Position numbers and translations under genes: made by a program
NCBI GenBank assembly: GCA_900761995.1
Contig: CAAFEY010000178.1
Location: forward strand, 1-59,325
Reading direction: 5' to 3'
DNA: 59,325 bases
From: an uncultured Collinsella sp.
Lineage (GTDB): Bacteria > Actinomycetota > Coriobacteriia > Coriobacteriales > Coriobacteriaceae
The notes under the pieces: generated by a model
Database searches by the model: none
Seen by the model: the letters and a program-made list of their open reading frames with translations, nothing else
Told to the model about the DNA's origin: nothing
Shown here: positions 16,872 to 25,934 of the stretch, piece after piece
Position numbering within the stretch: position 1 is the first letter of the stretch
Layout of the letters: each line of letters starts with the position of its first letter

Positions 16872-18104
16872 GTGGCCGTTACCGCGCTGTACGTGCATGT
16901 GCCGTTTTGCGCCCAAAAGTGCCGGTACTGCGACTTTGACTCGCGCAGTTTTGCTCCGTGCGACCTGAGCGCTGCGCTCGATGTCTATTTTGAGCAGTTG
17001 TTCGCGCGCCTCGATGCTTTTGGCAAGGCTGGTGGCCTTGACCAGATTCGCACCGTCTATGTTGGTGGCGGTACGCCGTCGCTGGCGGGGGAGCGCCTGG
17101 TGGAGCTGGCGCGGCGTATTCGTGCGTCGTGTGCCCCCGTTGAGTTTACCTGCGAGGCCAATCCCGAATCGCTGACCGCCGAGCTTGCCGCTGCGCTTGC
17201 CAAGGTTGGTGTCACACGCATCTCTCTGGGCGTGCAAACGCTCGATAACGCCGAACTTACCGCCATCGGCCGCATTCACGATGCCGATCGGGCGCTCGCT
17301 GCCATCACGACGGTTAAGGACGCTGGGCTCGATGTGTCGTGTGACCTGATGTGTGGCCTTCCCGGGCAGACCGCCGTAAGCTGGCAGCGCACGCTCGATG
17401 GCGTGCTGGCGGCGGCTCCGCATCATGTGTCGGTCTACCCGCTCACGCTCGAGGAGGGGACGCCCCTTTATCGCATGGCGTGCCGTGACGAATCGCTCGA
17501 GCCTGATGAGGATTTTCAGGCCGCATGCATGGACGTGGCACGCGAGCTCCTGGGTGCCGCCGGCTATCACCCGTATGAGGTGGCGAGCTACGCGCTCGAC
17601 GGCCATGAGTGCGCCCATAACATTGCCTACTGGACCGGACGGGGCTACCTGGGCCTGGGGCGTTCTGCCGCGGGCATGCTCGACGCCGCGGATTTCGACC
17701 GTCTTGCAGGTTTGTTCCCCGGTGTTTCTTCTCGAGGCGATGCGTACCGCGTGCGTCTGGTGCAACGTGACGATGACGCGACGGCGTTCGAGGCCGAATA
17801 TCTCTCGCAGCGCGAGGCTGCGGCCGAAGACCTGATGCTTGCTTGTCGCATGACGCGCGGTATCGCGTCCGACCTGTTGGTTCGCGCGGCTCGTGTCATC
17901 CCGGCCGATGGGCTGACAGCCGCTTGCGATCGCGCGCTCGAATTGGGTCTTGCCACTTGGGTGCCCGAGACGCTCGGGGTCCATGAGGGACCCTTCACTT
18001 CGGCAGATGTCGTCGCGGGCCATGTTCGAGCTCGTCTGGCGCCGACCCACCTGGGCTGGCTCGATGGAAATGTTCTGTTCGAGCTGTTTTGGGATCTAGC
18101 TTAG
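16872..18104 (+). CDS. hemW: HemW-type radical SAM coproporphyrinogen III oxidase-like protein
   Basis: A 410-residue radical SAM protein. CAQKCRYCDF gives the CxxxCxxC cluster (C13, C17, C20), followed by VYVGGGTPS and the HemW C-terminal domain. HemW members bind and deliver heme; some are annotated as HemN. GTG start at 16872, two bases after the dus stop. lepA-hemW-dnaJ adjacency is widely conserved in Gram-positive bacteria and supports HemW over a true HemN. Confidence 0.88.
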   Translation: MAVTALYVHVPFCAQKCRYCDFDSRSFAPCDLSAALDVYFEQLFARLDAFGKAGGLDQIRTVYVGGGTPSLAGERLVELARRIRASCAPVEFTCEANPESLTAELAAALAKVGVTRISLGVQTLDNAELTAIGRIHDADRALAAITTVKDAGLDVSCDLMCGLPGQTAVSWQRTLDGVLAAAPHHVSVYPLTLEEGTPLYRMACRDESLEPDEDFQAACMDVARELLGAAGYHPYEVASYALDGHECAHNIAYWTGRGYLGLGRSAAGMLDAADFDRLAGLFPGVSSRGDAYRVRLVQRDDDATAFEAEYLSQREAAAEDLMLACRMTRGIASDLLVRAARVIPADGLTAACDRALELGLATWVPETLGVHEGPFTSADVVAGHVRARLAPTHLGWLDGNVLFELFWDLA

Positions 18105-18162
18105 GCCGCTCGGGTAGAATTACCGGAATATATACGCTGCTGTGAGCAGGAGGTTGCCGCGC

Positions 18163-19266
18163 ATGGCGACGATGAACGAAAAAGATTACTACGAGATTCT
18201 GGGTGTCTCCAAAGACGCCACCTCGCGTGATATTCAAAAGGCCTTCCAGCAAAAGGCCCGCAAGCTCCATCCGGACGTCAACAAAGAGCCGGATGCCGAG
18301 GAAAAGTTTAAAGAGGTTTCCGAGGCCTACGCCGTGCTTTCGGATGAGAAAAAACGTGCGCGCTACGATGCTATGCGTTCTGGCAATCCCTTTGCCGGTG
18401 CTCCTACAGCTTCGCCCTATGGTGGCGGCTACGCCGGCAACACGGGCTATGGCAATCCCTTTGAGGGCGGCTTTCCCTTTGGTGGCGCCTGGGGCCAGCA
18501 GCGTCGCGGCCAGGCTGCCTACAATCCCGAGAACGGCGCCAACGTGGTCGTCGATATCAAACTGGACGCCAAGGAGGCCAAGGGCGGTGCCCGCAAGACC
18601 GTCCGCTATACGCGCTTCGATACCTGTGGTCACTGCGGCGGCTCGGGTTCTGTCTCCTCCGAGCATGCCCATACCTGCCCAAGCTGTGGCGGCCGCGGCC
18701 ACATCGACGTCGACCTGTCCTTCCTGTTTGGTGCGGGCACGTTCCAGTCGGTCTGCCCCGAGTGCGGCGGTTCCGGTAAGGTCGTGGCAGACCCCTGCCC
18801 TGATTGCGGTGGCAGCGGTCGTACTCGCGTAACCTCCGAGCAGACGATTGAGTTTCCTGCCGGCACGCACGATGGCGACGAGGTCCGCATTAGCGGCATG
18901 GGTCATGCTGGCACCAACGGTGCCGCGGGCGGCGACCTGGTGGGCCGCGCCCATGTTGAGGCCGAGCGCTTGGAAGGCAAAGCTCGTACCGGTTTTTACC
19001 TGATGGGCATCGTGGCGCCGTTTTTGGTACTCTCGGCCATCTCGGGCGTGTTCTCTGCCTTTGCCGTGATGTGCTTTATTCCGTTTACCATGGGCCTGTT
19101 CATGGTGCTTTCGGACGGCGTGCTTCATCGCAGCTTGCTGTGGTGGAAGCGCGGTGCGATGCAGTTTGCCAACGGTTTTGTCAACGGCTTCATGTTCGCG
19201 CTCGTGTCGGTTTGGTTCGCGAGCTGCTCGCAACGGGCCATGCTTTCGCCGTACCAAATGCAATAA
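18163..19266 (+). CDS. DnaJ-like chaperone with a predicted membrane C-terminus
   Basis: A 367-residue protein. It has a full J domain (about 8-70, HPD at 36-38), a G/F/Y-rich linker, and a DnaJ zinc region with CxxCxGxG-type repeats (about 150-225). After a short first peptide-binding segment (EFPAGTHDGDEVRISGMG) the usual C-terminal domain II is missing. It is replaced from about residue 278 by hydrophobic stretches (IVAPFLVLSAISGVFSAFAV and others) ending in a cytosolic-type tail. It would recruit DnaK to the membrane. A second, ordinary dnaJ follows 81 bp later. Start ATG 18163 behind AGGAGG. Confidence 0.8.
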   Translation: MATMNEKDYYEILGVSKDATSRDIQKAFQQKARKLHPDVNKEPDAEEKFKEVSEAYAVLSDEKKRARYDAMRSGNPFAGAPTASPYGGGYAGNTGYGNPFEGGFPFGGAWGQQRRGQAAYNPENGANVVVDIKLDAKEAKGGARKTVRYTRFDTCGHCGGSGSVSSEHAHTCPSCGGRGHIDVDLSFLFGAGTFQSVCPECGGSGKVVADPCPDCGGSGRTRVTSEQTIEFPAGTHDGDEVRISGMGHAGTNGAAGGDLVGRAHVEAERLEGKARTGFYLMGIVAPFLVLSAISGVFSAFAVMCFIPFTMGLFMVLSDGVLHRSLLWWKRGAMQFANGFVNGFMFALVSVWFASCSQRAMLSPYQMQ

Positions 19267-19347
19267 CATCAAACCCTCTGTTTGCGGCCGGCCCTGCTTG
19301 GGTATAGGACGCACTGTGACAATAATGAAAGTCGGAAGGATTCGGTC

Positions 19348-20496
19348 GTGTCGGAAAATAGGGATTACTACGAGGTACTTGGCGTCGACAGGGATGCCGA
19401 CGCGCGGACGATTAAGCGCGCGTTTCTAAAGAAGGCCCGTACCGTACACCCGGACGTTTCGGACGACCCCGAGGCCGAGGCCAAGTTTAAAGAGCTTAAC
19501 GAGGCGTATTCCGTTCTTTCCGATGAGCAGAAGCGTGCTAACTACGACCGTTACGGCACTGCCGACGGCCCTGGTGGTTCAGGCTACGTCGATATCAACG
19601 ATATCTTTGGTGGCATGGGCATGGACGACTTGTTCTCGTCGTTCTTTGGCGGCGGTGCCGGCGGTGGCGCCCGCAGCCGTCGCGAGCGCCGCCGGGGTCG
19701 CGATATGGCCATCTCCCTTTCGGTGACGCTCGAGGAGGCGGCACTCGGCTGCAAAAAGACGATCAGCTATGACCGCCTTGCTCCTTGCGAGGACTGCAAT
19801 GGCACCGGTAGGGCAGAGGGCGCACAGGAAAAGCAGTGCGGCCGCTGCCACGGTACGGGCTACGTCACGACGGTTCAGCGTTCGTTCCTGGGCCAGGTTC
19901 AGTCTTCCTCGCCTTGCCCTGACTGCCATGGCGAGGGCACGGTTATCGACCATCCCTGCGAGACCTGCGACGGTCAGGGCCGCACGCCTTCGCATGAAAA
20001 GATTGACATCGATATTCCCGCCGGCGTTTCGACCGGTCGCCAGCTGCGTGTGAGCGGCTTTGGCGAGGCCGGCCTTCGCGGCGAGCCTTCGGGCGACCTG
20101 ATTGTCAACGTGCGCGTTGCCGACCATGAGCGCTTTAAGCGCAACGGTGACGACCTGTACCTGGTGAGTGATATCTCGATTGCGCAGGCTGCGCTTGGCT
20201 GCGAGATCGAGGTCGAGGGCATTATGCCCGACGAGGTCGTTAAGGTGACGGTTCCCGCCGGCGCCCAGTACGGTGATACCGTGAGCGTCAATAATTACGG
20301 CATGCCGCGCATTGGCGGTGGCGGTTCGCGTGGCCGCCTGATCGTGCAACTGCGCGTGGTCGTTCCCACCAATCTTTCCAATAAGCAGCGCGAGCTGCTC
20401 CGTGCTTTTGCCGATGAGATGGGCGATGACGTTGCTTCTGGTAAGAAGTCGGTGACCGACCGTATCAAGAGTGCCCTCGACGATATCCTCGATTAA
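19348..20496 (+). CDS. dnaJ: Chaperone protein DnaJ
   Basis: A 382-residue, complete type I DnaJ: J domain with HPD at 34-36, Gly-rich linker, four zinc motifs (CEDCNGTG, CGRCHGTG, CPDCHGEG, CETCDGQG) and both C-terminal peptide-binding domains. It stimulates DnaK. The GTG at 19348 follows GGAAGGA. TATAGG near 19301-19306 with TTGCGG upstream may be its own promoter. It heads the run mtaB-phoH-ybeY-dgkA-era-recO. Confidence 0.93.
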   Translation: MSENRDYYEVLGVDRDADARTIKRAFLKKARTVHPDVSDDPEAEAKFKELNEAYSVLSDEQKRANYDRYGTADGPGGSGYVDINDIFGGMGMDDLFSSFFGGGAGGGARSRRERRRGRDMAISLSVTLEEAALGCKKTISYDRLAPCEDCNGTGRAEGAQEKQCGRCHGTGYVTTVQRSFLGQVQSSSPCPDCHGEGTVIDHPCETCDGQGRTPSHEKIDIDIPAGVSTGRQLRVSGFGEAGLRGEPSGDLIVNVRVADHERFKRNGDDLYLVSDISIAQAALGCEIEVEGIMPDEVVKVTVPAGAQYGDTVSVNNYGMPRIGGGGSRGRLIVQLRVVVPTNLSNKQRELLRAFADEMGDDVASGKKSVTDRIKSALDDILD

Positions 20497-20505
20497 GGAG
20501 CCCGC

Positions 20506-21798
20506 GTGCTCGCACCCCATATTTCCGTCGTCAACCTCGGCTGCCGTGTCAACCGGGTTGAGTCTGACCGTATCACTGCCGATCTTATGCGCCTGGGCTT
20601 TGCTATTGTGGAGCCCCAGGATGCCGATCTGATCGTCATTAACACCTGTGCCGTTACGGGCGAGGCTGAGGCCAAGACCCGTAAGGCAGTTCGTCATGCG
20701 CTGGCCTATCCAAACGAGCCCTTTGTGCTCGTGACCGGTTGCGTGGTCAATTTGCATCCTGAGGAGTTGTTGGAGCTTTCGGATCGCGTGATCGCCGAGC
20801 CGTCCAAGATCGATGTCGCCGAACGTGTCTGCGAGGTGCTGGGCGTTGAGTCCGATAGCGTTCCCGCCTGCAGCGATGGCGAGGTGGTCGATGCGCTCGG
20901 TCGCTCTCGCCTGGGCGTGAAGATTCAGGACGGCTGCAACCATCGCTGCACCTATTGCATTGTGTGGAAGGCACGCGGCCCCGAGCGCTCCGTGCCCGTC
21001 GAGTCCGTGCTCGAGCAAGTTCGCGAGGCCCAGGAGGCCGGCGTGCCCGAGGTGGTGCTGACCGGTGTGAACCTGGGTGCCTACGATGGCAAGAGCGCGA
21101 CCGACGAGCATGTCGAAATCGATGAGCTGCTCGAGGCCATCATGGAGCGCACGTCTATTCCGCATGTGCGCATTTCCTCGGTCGAGCCCATGGATATCTC
21201 TGAGCGCCTGCTTAAGGTTATGGCGCGCTATCCGCAGCGTATCGCCCCGTTTTTGCACCTGCCCGTGCAGTCCGGCTGCACGGCGACCCTGCATCGCATG
21301 GGCCGTCCCTATAGCGCCGAGGCCTTTGAGGACACGGTGCGCATGATTCGCGCCAACTTGCCCCAGGTGTCTCTTTCGTGCGATGTCATCGTCGGCTTCC
21401 CCGGCGAGACGGACGAGGAATTCGAGGAGTCGCTGGCGCTGTGCCGCCGTGTGGGCTTTTCGCGCATGCACGTGTTCCGTTACAGCAAGCGTCCCGGTAC
21501 CCTTGCGGCTGACATGCCCGACCAGGTGCCGCCCGAGGTTATGGCCGAGCGCAGCCGCCGTATGCGGGCCGCGGCACAGGAGCTCGCTATTGCCGACGCT
21601 CGTCGTCGCGTGGGCACGGTCGAGCGTGCCGTGCTCGAGTATGGTGACAACCTGACGCTCGGCTCGTTCCATCATGCCCGTCTTGACGATACCTGTGGAC
21701 TCACAGCCCCGTGCCTGCTCGATGTTGCTATCATCGGAGTCGATGATTCCGGCTTGGTCCATGCGCGCAGGGAGGTTCATGGAAGCCTCGAAGATTAG
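20506..21798 (+). CDS. mtaB: tRNA (N6-threonylcarbamoyladenosine-C2)-methylthiotransferase MtaB
   Basis: A 430-residue radical SAM methylthiotransferase: UPF0004 domain with LGCRVNRVES and NTCAVTGEAEAKTRKAVR, then the radical SAM cluster CNHRCTYCIV and a TRAM-like tail. MtaB converts t6A37 to ms2t6A37. The LGCRVN start (rather than the FGCQMN of MiaB or LGCAKN of RimO) marks the subfamily. GTG start after AAGGAG, nine bases past dnaJ. Paralogues rimO and miaB are also in this window. Confidence 0.9.
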   Translation: MLAPHISVVNLGCRVNRVESDRITADLMRLGFAIVEPQDADLIVINTCAVTGEAEAKTRKAVRHALAYPNEPFVLVTGCVVNLHPEELLELSDRVIAEPSKIDVAERVCEVLGVESDSVPACSDGEVVDALGRSRLGVKIQDGCNHRCTYCIVWKARGPERSVPVESVLEQVREAQEAGVPEVVLTGVNLGAYDGKSATDEHVEIDELLEAIMERTSIPHVRISSVEPMDISERLLKVMARYPQRIAPFLHLPVQSGCTATLHRMGRPYSAEAFEDTVRMIRANLPQVSLSCDVIVGFPGETDEEFEESLALCRRVGFSRMHVFRYSKRPGTLAADMPDQVPPEVMAERSRRMRAAAQELAIADARRRVGTVERAVLEYGDNLTLGSFHHARLDDTCGLTAPCLLDVAIIGVDDSGLVHARREVHGSLED

Positions 21799-22765
21799 AC
21801 TTACCGTTCCCAAGGGTATCGACCCCTCGCGCGTTTTGGGCGCCGGCGACGGCGTCCTTCGTGCACTCGAGAACTTGGTTCGCGCCCATGTGGTCGCCCG
21901 TGGCGATAGCATCGCCGTGAGCGGTGACCCGGATGAGGTCGAACTCGTGGCGCGTTTTTTCGAACATGCCTTTCGTGAGGCTGCTGCCGGGCGCACGCTT
22001 TCTGCCGACGATGTCTCGCGCTGTCTGGCCGTTCTGCGCGACGGTGAGCACGAGGCTACGTCGCTTCGCGATGACGTGCTGCTTTCGTATCGCGGTCGTG
22101 CCATTCGCCCCAAAACGCTCGGGCAAAAGCGCTATGTGGATGCCATGCGCTCGCATACCATCACCTTTGGCTTGGGTCCTGCCGGCACCGGTAAGACTTA
22201 TCTGGCCATGGCGCTCGCCGTTGCCGCGCTCAAGCGCCACGAGGTGGGCCGTCTGATCTTGACGCGTCCGGTTGTCGAGGCGGGGGAGAACCTGGGCTTT
22301 TTGCCCGGTACCCTCGAGGAAAAGATCGATCCCTACATGCGTCCGCTCTACGACGCCCTTTTTGACATGATGGATCGCGAGCGCACCGATGAACTCATGG
22401 AGCGTGGCGTGATCGAGATCGCCCCGCTTGCCTATATGCGCGGTCGTACGCTGAGCGATGCCTTCGTGGTGCTCGATGAGGCGCAAAATACCACGCCCGA
22501 GCAGATGAAGATGTTCCTGACGCGCTTGGGCTTTAACTCCAAGTTTGTGATTACCGGCGACCTGAGCCAGCGTGACCTGGTGGGTCGTCGTGGTGGCTTG
22601 GCGGATGTCGAGAAGATTTTGGGCCGTGTCGACGAAGTCGCATTTTCGCACCTCGAGCGTGCCGACGTGGTGCGCCATGCCTTGGTGGGACGTATCGTCG
22701 AGGCATACGATACTTATGATGATGTGCGCGAGAAACGCGTACGTGACCGAAAGGAGTCCCGTTGA
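21779..22765 (+). CDS. phoH: PhoH family ATPase
   Basis: A 328-residue protein with a P-loop (GPAGTGKT at 133-140) and Walker B (VVLDEAQN), members of the helicase-like PhoH family thought to act in RNA metabolism. The ATG at 21779 follows GGGAGG and lies about 20 nt inside the end of mtaB. It is followed by ybeY with a 4-nt overlap, the phoH-ybeY pair found across bacteria. Confidence 0.92.
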   Translation: MEASKIRLTVPKGIDPSRVLGAGDGVLRALENLVRAHVVARGDSIAVSGDPDEVELVARFFEHAFREAAAGRTLSADDVSRCLAVLRDGEHEATSLRDDVLLSYRGRAIRPKTLGQKRYVDAMRSHTITFGLGPAGTGKTYLAMALAVAALKRHEVGRLILTRPVVEAGENLGFLPGTLEEKIDPYMRPLYDALFDMMDRERTDELMERGVIEIAPLAYMRGRTLSDAFVVLDEAQNTTPEQMKMFLTRLGFNSKFVITGDLSQRDLVGRRGGLADVEKILGRVDEVAFSHLERADVVRHALVGRIVEAYDTYDDVREKRVRDRKESR

Positions 22766-23271
22766 GTGTATTGATCAGCAACGATGCCGAGCTCGATACG
22801 CTGCTCGACGCGCAGGAGGTGGAGCACATCTGCGAGGTTGTGCTTGCCGCCGAGGGCGTTGAACGTGAAGTCGAGATTTCCCTTTCGTATGTCGACGAGG
22901 ACGAGATGCACGAGCTCAACCACGAGTGGCGCGGTATCGACCGCACCACCGATGTGCTCTCGTTTGAGTGCGACTCGGCCTTTGACGAGGATATTCCCGC
23001 CGACGAGACGCTCGAGCTCGGCGATATTATCTTGGCCCCGCAGGTTATTGCCCGTCAGGCCCCCGGTTTTGGCAATAGCCCCGCTGACGAGTGCCGTCTG
23101 ATGCTCGTTCACGGCATGCTGCACCTGCTGGGCTATGACCACATCGAGGACGACGAGGCCGAGGTCATGGAGGCCCGCGAGGACGCCATCCTGCGCGATC
23201 TGGCGCTCGAGCGCGGCGAGGACCCCAAGCTGGTCCACGTCGGCCCCATCACCAACCACGCCCACGACTAG
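22762..23271 (+). CDS. ybeY: Endoribonuclease / rRNA maturation factor YbeY
   Basis: A 169-residue metalloprotein with the signature HGMLHLLGYDH at 117-127 (three zinc-binding His). YbeY takes part in 16S rRNA 3' processing and ribosome quality control. TTG start at 22762, overlapping the phoH stop as TTGA, with AAAGGAG six bases upstream. It precedes dgkA and era, its usual neighbours. Confidence 0.93.
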   Translation: MSVLISNDAELDTLLDAQEVEHICEVVLAAEGVEREVEISLSYVDEDEMHELNHEWRGIDRTTDVLSFECDSAFDEDIPADETLELGDIILAPQVIARQAPGFGNSPADECRLMLVHGMLHLLGYDHIEDDEAEVMEAREDAILRDLALERGEDPKLVHVGPITNHAHD

Positions 23272-23280
23272 GAGCCGTCT

Positions 23281-23658
23281 ATGATTCCCGGATCGAACAA
23301 GGACCATCCGTCCTTCTTAAAGTCGTTTTCCTACGCCATGGAGGGCTTCGTCACCGCCGTCAAGACCGAGCGCAACATTAAGGTCATGCTCGTGGCGGGC
23401 GTGTGTACCGTCATCGCCGGCTGTATCGTGGGGCTCGACATTGCCGAGTGGGCCACGATTATCATCTGTTGTGGCCTGGTGATTCACGGCGAGCTGTGCA
23501 ACACCGCTATGGAGGCTATCGTCGACCTAGCGACCCAGGAGTTCCATCCGCTGGCCAAGCGTGCGAAGGACATCGCCGCCGCCTCTGTATACGTTCTTTC
23601 CATCACCGCCGCGATTGTGGGCGTGCTGGTATTTGCCCACGCGCTCGGCTTTATTTAG
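23281..23658 (+). CDS. dgkA: Diacylglycerol / undecaprenol kinase
   Basis: A 125-residue membrane kinase with three predicted transmembrane helices and the signature GELCNTAMEAIVDLAT (usual form ENTAIE-VDL). In Gram-positive bacteria this family phosphorylates undecaprenol, recycling lipid carrier for cell-wall synthesis. Preceded by ybeY, followed by era. ATG after AGGAG. Confidence 0.9.
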   Translation: MIPGSNKDHPSFLKSFSYAMEGFVTAVKTERNIKVMLVAGVCTVIAGCIVGLDIAEWATIIICCGLVIHGELCNTAMEAIVDLATQEFHPLAKRAKDIAAASVYVLSITAAIVGVLVFAHALGFI

Positions 23659-23670
23659 AAAGGGATTCCC

Positions 23671-24738
23671 ATGTCCGACAATATGCAGCCTACCGATGAG
23701 ATTTTGGACGACGAGTCCCTGGACGCGGTGGATACCGAGGAGCTCGAGGATGTCGAGGAGTTCGACCCGTTTGAGGGCATGAGCGACGAGGAACTCGACG
23801 CCCTGTGCGACGAGGACGACAGCCTCGCGGGCTTTGGCGACGTTGAGCCCGGTTTCCGCAGTGGCTTCGTGGCCTTGGTTGGCCGCCCCAACGCCGGTAA
23901 GTCAACGCTGCTCAACGCCTGCTATGGCAAAAAGGTCGCCATCACCTCGCCGGTGGCCCAGACGACCCGCCGCCGCATGCGCGCCGTCGTCAACCGCCCC
24001 GGCTACCAGCTGGTCTTTGTCGATACCCCGGGTATCCACAAGCCCAAGGACGGTCTAGGGTCCGAACTCAATAAAAGTGCGCTGTTCGAGCTGAACGATG
24101 TCGATGTTGTCGCGTTTTTGATTGATGCCACCAAACCGATCGGCAGGGGAGACGCCTGGGTTGCCGAGCGTGTCAAGAATGCCCGTTCCAAGAAGGTCCT
24201 GGTGCTCACCAAGGCCGATGAAGCCGACCCCGCACAGGTCATGGAGCAGCTTAAGGCCGCCCACGAGCTTATGGAATATGACGACGAGATCGTGACGTCG
24301 TCGGTCAAGAACTTTAACGTCGATGCCTTCATCGAGACCGTTGCGCACTTTTTGCCCGAGGGTCCGCGTTGGTTCCCCGAGGACATGGGTACCGACGCTT
24401 CCGATGAGACGCTCGTTGCCGAGTTTGTGCGCGAGAAGGTCTTGCGCCGCACCCGCGATGAGATCCCGCACTCCGTGGGCGTGATTTGCGATGCGCTTGA
24501 GCAGACCAAGAAGGTGCTGCGCGTGCACGCCACCATTTACGTCGAGCGCGAGGGCCAAAAGGGCATCATCATCGGCAAGGGCGGCGAGATGATCAAACAT
24601 ATCGGCATCGACGCCCGTCGCGACCTTGAGCGCATCTTTGGCACCCAGGTCTTTTTGGAGCTGGACGTGAAGGTCAAGGCCGGCTGGCGTGACGACGAGG
24701 CCCAGATTCGCCGCTTTGGCTATAACGCCGAGGATTAG
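23671..24738 (+). CDS. era: GTPase Era with acidic N-terminal extension
   Basis: A 355-residue protein. The G domain starts at about 62 with GRPNAGKST (71-79), DTPGIHKPKDGLG and LTKAD; the C-terminal KH domain has GIIIGKGGEMIKHIG. Era binds the 3' end of 16S rRNA and couples assembly to growth. The first ~60 residues are unusual: an Asp/Glu-rich, probably disordered extension lacking in typical ~300-residue Era. ATG at 23671 has AAAGGGA upstream, and the extension shares the gene's codon use, so it seems real. Confidence 0.93.
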   Translation: MSDNMQPTDEILDDESLDAVDTEELEDVEEFDPFEGMSDEELDALCDEDDSLAGFGDVEPGFRSGFVALVGRPNAGKSTLLNACYGKKVAITSPVAQTTRRRMRAVVNRPGYQLVFVDTPGIHKPKDGLGSELNKSALFELNDVDVVAFLIDATKPIGRGDAWVAERVKNARSKKVLVLTKADEADPAQVMEQLKAAHELMEYDDEIVTSSVKNFNVDAFIETVAHFLPEGPRWFPEDMGTDASDETLVAEFVREKVLRRTRDEIPHSVGVICDALEQTKKVLRVHATIYVEREGQKGIIIGKGGEMIKHIGIDARRDLERIFGTQVFLELDVKVKAGWRDDEAQIRRFGYNAED

Positions 24739-24753
24739 GGACACGCGGCGCGA

Positions 24754-25503
24754 ATGGCAGGTTCTCGTACATATCGCACGAAAGTGCTCGTGCTCGATAA
24801 GACGAAGCTCAAAGAGACGGACCTGATCCTGACGATGCTTGACGAGCGGGGTCGGCAGGTTCGTGCCGTGGCAAAGGGCGCCCGCAAACCCGGCGGACGC
24901 CTGGCTGCGCGCTGCGAGATGTTCTGTACCGTTGATCTGCTGCTTGCGCATGGACGGTCGCTCGACGTGGTTTCCCAGGCCGAGCTTATGGAGGCGCCGC
25001 TCGGCGCCGCGCCCGATTACGAGATGACATGCGCCGCAAGCGCGATCGCCGAGGTCGCGCGCGTGTGCTCGTTCGAGGACGCCGAGGATCCGTTTACCTT
25101 TGCCATCACGCAGCGGGCGCTCACACTTGTCGGCAGCGGGCTCGACGCGGCACATATGGACCTGCTCGTGGCGGCCTTTGTCTTTAAATTGCTGTCGCAC
25201 GTTGGCTACCGACCCGATTTTTCGGCATGCGTGCTGTGCGGAGACCCGATGCTGTCGTATTTTTCGCCCCAGGCGGGCGGCCTCATGTGCGGGTCGTGCG
25301 CGTCGAGCGTGCCCGGTGCCGAGCTGGTGTCGACCGGTGAGGTCGCATGGCTGCGCGCCCTCATGTCCATGACCTTCGATGCGCTTATGGCCGAGAGGGT
25401 CGACCCCCATACCGCTGCCTTTTTGCTGGGGCTTTCGCACGTGTGGGCTGCGACGCACACCGATCAACGTCTCCGTGCGATGGAATTCATGTTGGGTCGG
25501 TGA
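24754..25503 (+). CDS. recO: DNA repair protein RecO
   Basis: A 249-residue protein: N-terminal OB fold (KVLVLDKTKLKETDLILTML), helical domain, and a zinc finger with CVLCGD and CGSCA cysteine pairs around residues 165-190. RecO helps RecR load RecA onto SSB-coated DNA and is also needed in transformation. It follows era by 15 nt, ending the operon. Confidence 0.9.
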   Translation: MAGSRTYRTKVLVLDKTKLKETDLILTMLDERGRQVRAVAKGARKPGGRLAARCEMFCTVDLLLAHGRSLDVVSQAELMEAPLGAAPDYEMTCAASAIAEVARVCSFEDAEDPFTFAITQRALTLVGSGLDAAHMDLLVAAFVFKLLSHVGYRPDFSACVLCGDPMLSYFSPQAGGLMCGSCASSVPGAELVSTGEVAWLRALMSMTFDALMAERVDPHTAAFLLGLSHVWAATHTDQRLRAMEFMLGR

Positions 25504-25527
25504 TGATGTGCAGGCGCGGGCTGCTTG

Positions 25528-25536
25528 TGGTAACAT
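25528..25536 (+). promoter_or_regulatory. Extended -10 promoter of rpsO
   Basis: TGGTAACAT at 25528-25536 fits an extended -10. The expected start near 25543 gives a leader of about 100 nt containing the hairpin at 25606-25621. Confidence 0.5.
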
Positions 25537-25605
25537 ACCGACCTGTTGGTACCTCGACCTTGGATGCTCGCTCCACCGGCGGCTTCCCAGTCCGAGGCGA
25601 ATAGC

Positions 25606-25621
25606 GTCGCCCGCGGGCGAC
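25606..25621 (+). promoter_or_regulatory. rpsO leader hairpin, candidate S15 autoregulatory site
   Basis: GTCGCCC-GC-GGGCGAC is a near-perfect palindrome ending about 10 nt before the rpsO Shine-Dalgarno (AAAGGTG). Leaders of rpsO commonly fold into an S15-binding structure. Which fold operates here cannot be told from one sequence. Confidence 0.4.
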
Positions 25622-25641
25622 AAGAAGCGAAAGGTGAAACA

Positions 25642-25920
25642 ATGACTGTTTCCAAAGAGCGCAAGGCGGAGCTGACTGCCCAGTTCGGTAACACCCCGGT
25701 CGACACCGGCAACCCCAAGGTTCAGGTCGCCATCCTGACCGAGCGCATCAAGGAGCTGACCGAGCACATGAAGTCCCACCAGAAGGACTTCCACACCCGT
25801 CGTGGCCTGCTCATGCTCGTCGGCCGTCGTCGTCGTCTTCTCTCCTACATCAAGAAGAACGACATCGTCGAGTATCGTGAGCTCATCAAGGCTCTGGGCA
25901 TCCGCGACAACATCCAGTAG
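25642..25920 (+). CDS. rpsO: 30S ribosomal protein S15
   Basis: A 92-residue S15 with FGNTPVDTGNPKVQVAILTERI, HMKSHQKDFHTRRGL and RRRLLSYIKK motifs. S15 nucleates the platform of the 30S subunit. ATG at 25642 after AAAGGTG. It has its own promoter and terminator and precedes pnp, the order found in most bacteria. Confidence 0.96.
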   Translation: MTVSKERKAELTAQFGNTPVDTGNPKVQVAILTERIKELTEHMKSHQKDFHTRRGLLMLVGRRRRLLSYIKKNDIVEYRELIKALGIRDNIQ

Positions 25921-25934
25921 GATTTGTACATGCT

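Noticed and set aside
18087..18120. Promoter TAGAAT (18115-18120) for the first dnaJ gene
   Set aside because: The -10 is plausible but no -35 or TG extension fits at the right distance; too weak to list as a feature.
19579..22113. 844-codon minus-strand open frame opposite dnaJ, mtaB and phoH
   Set aside because: Antisense shadow with no recognisable domain; the plus-strand genes are certain.
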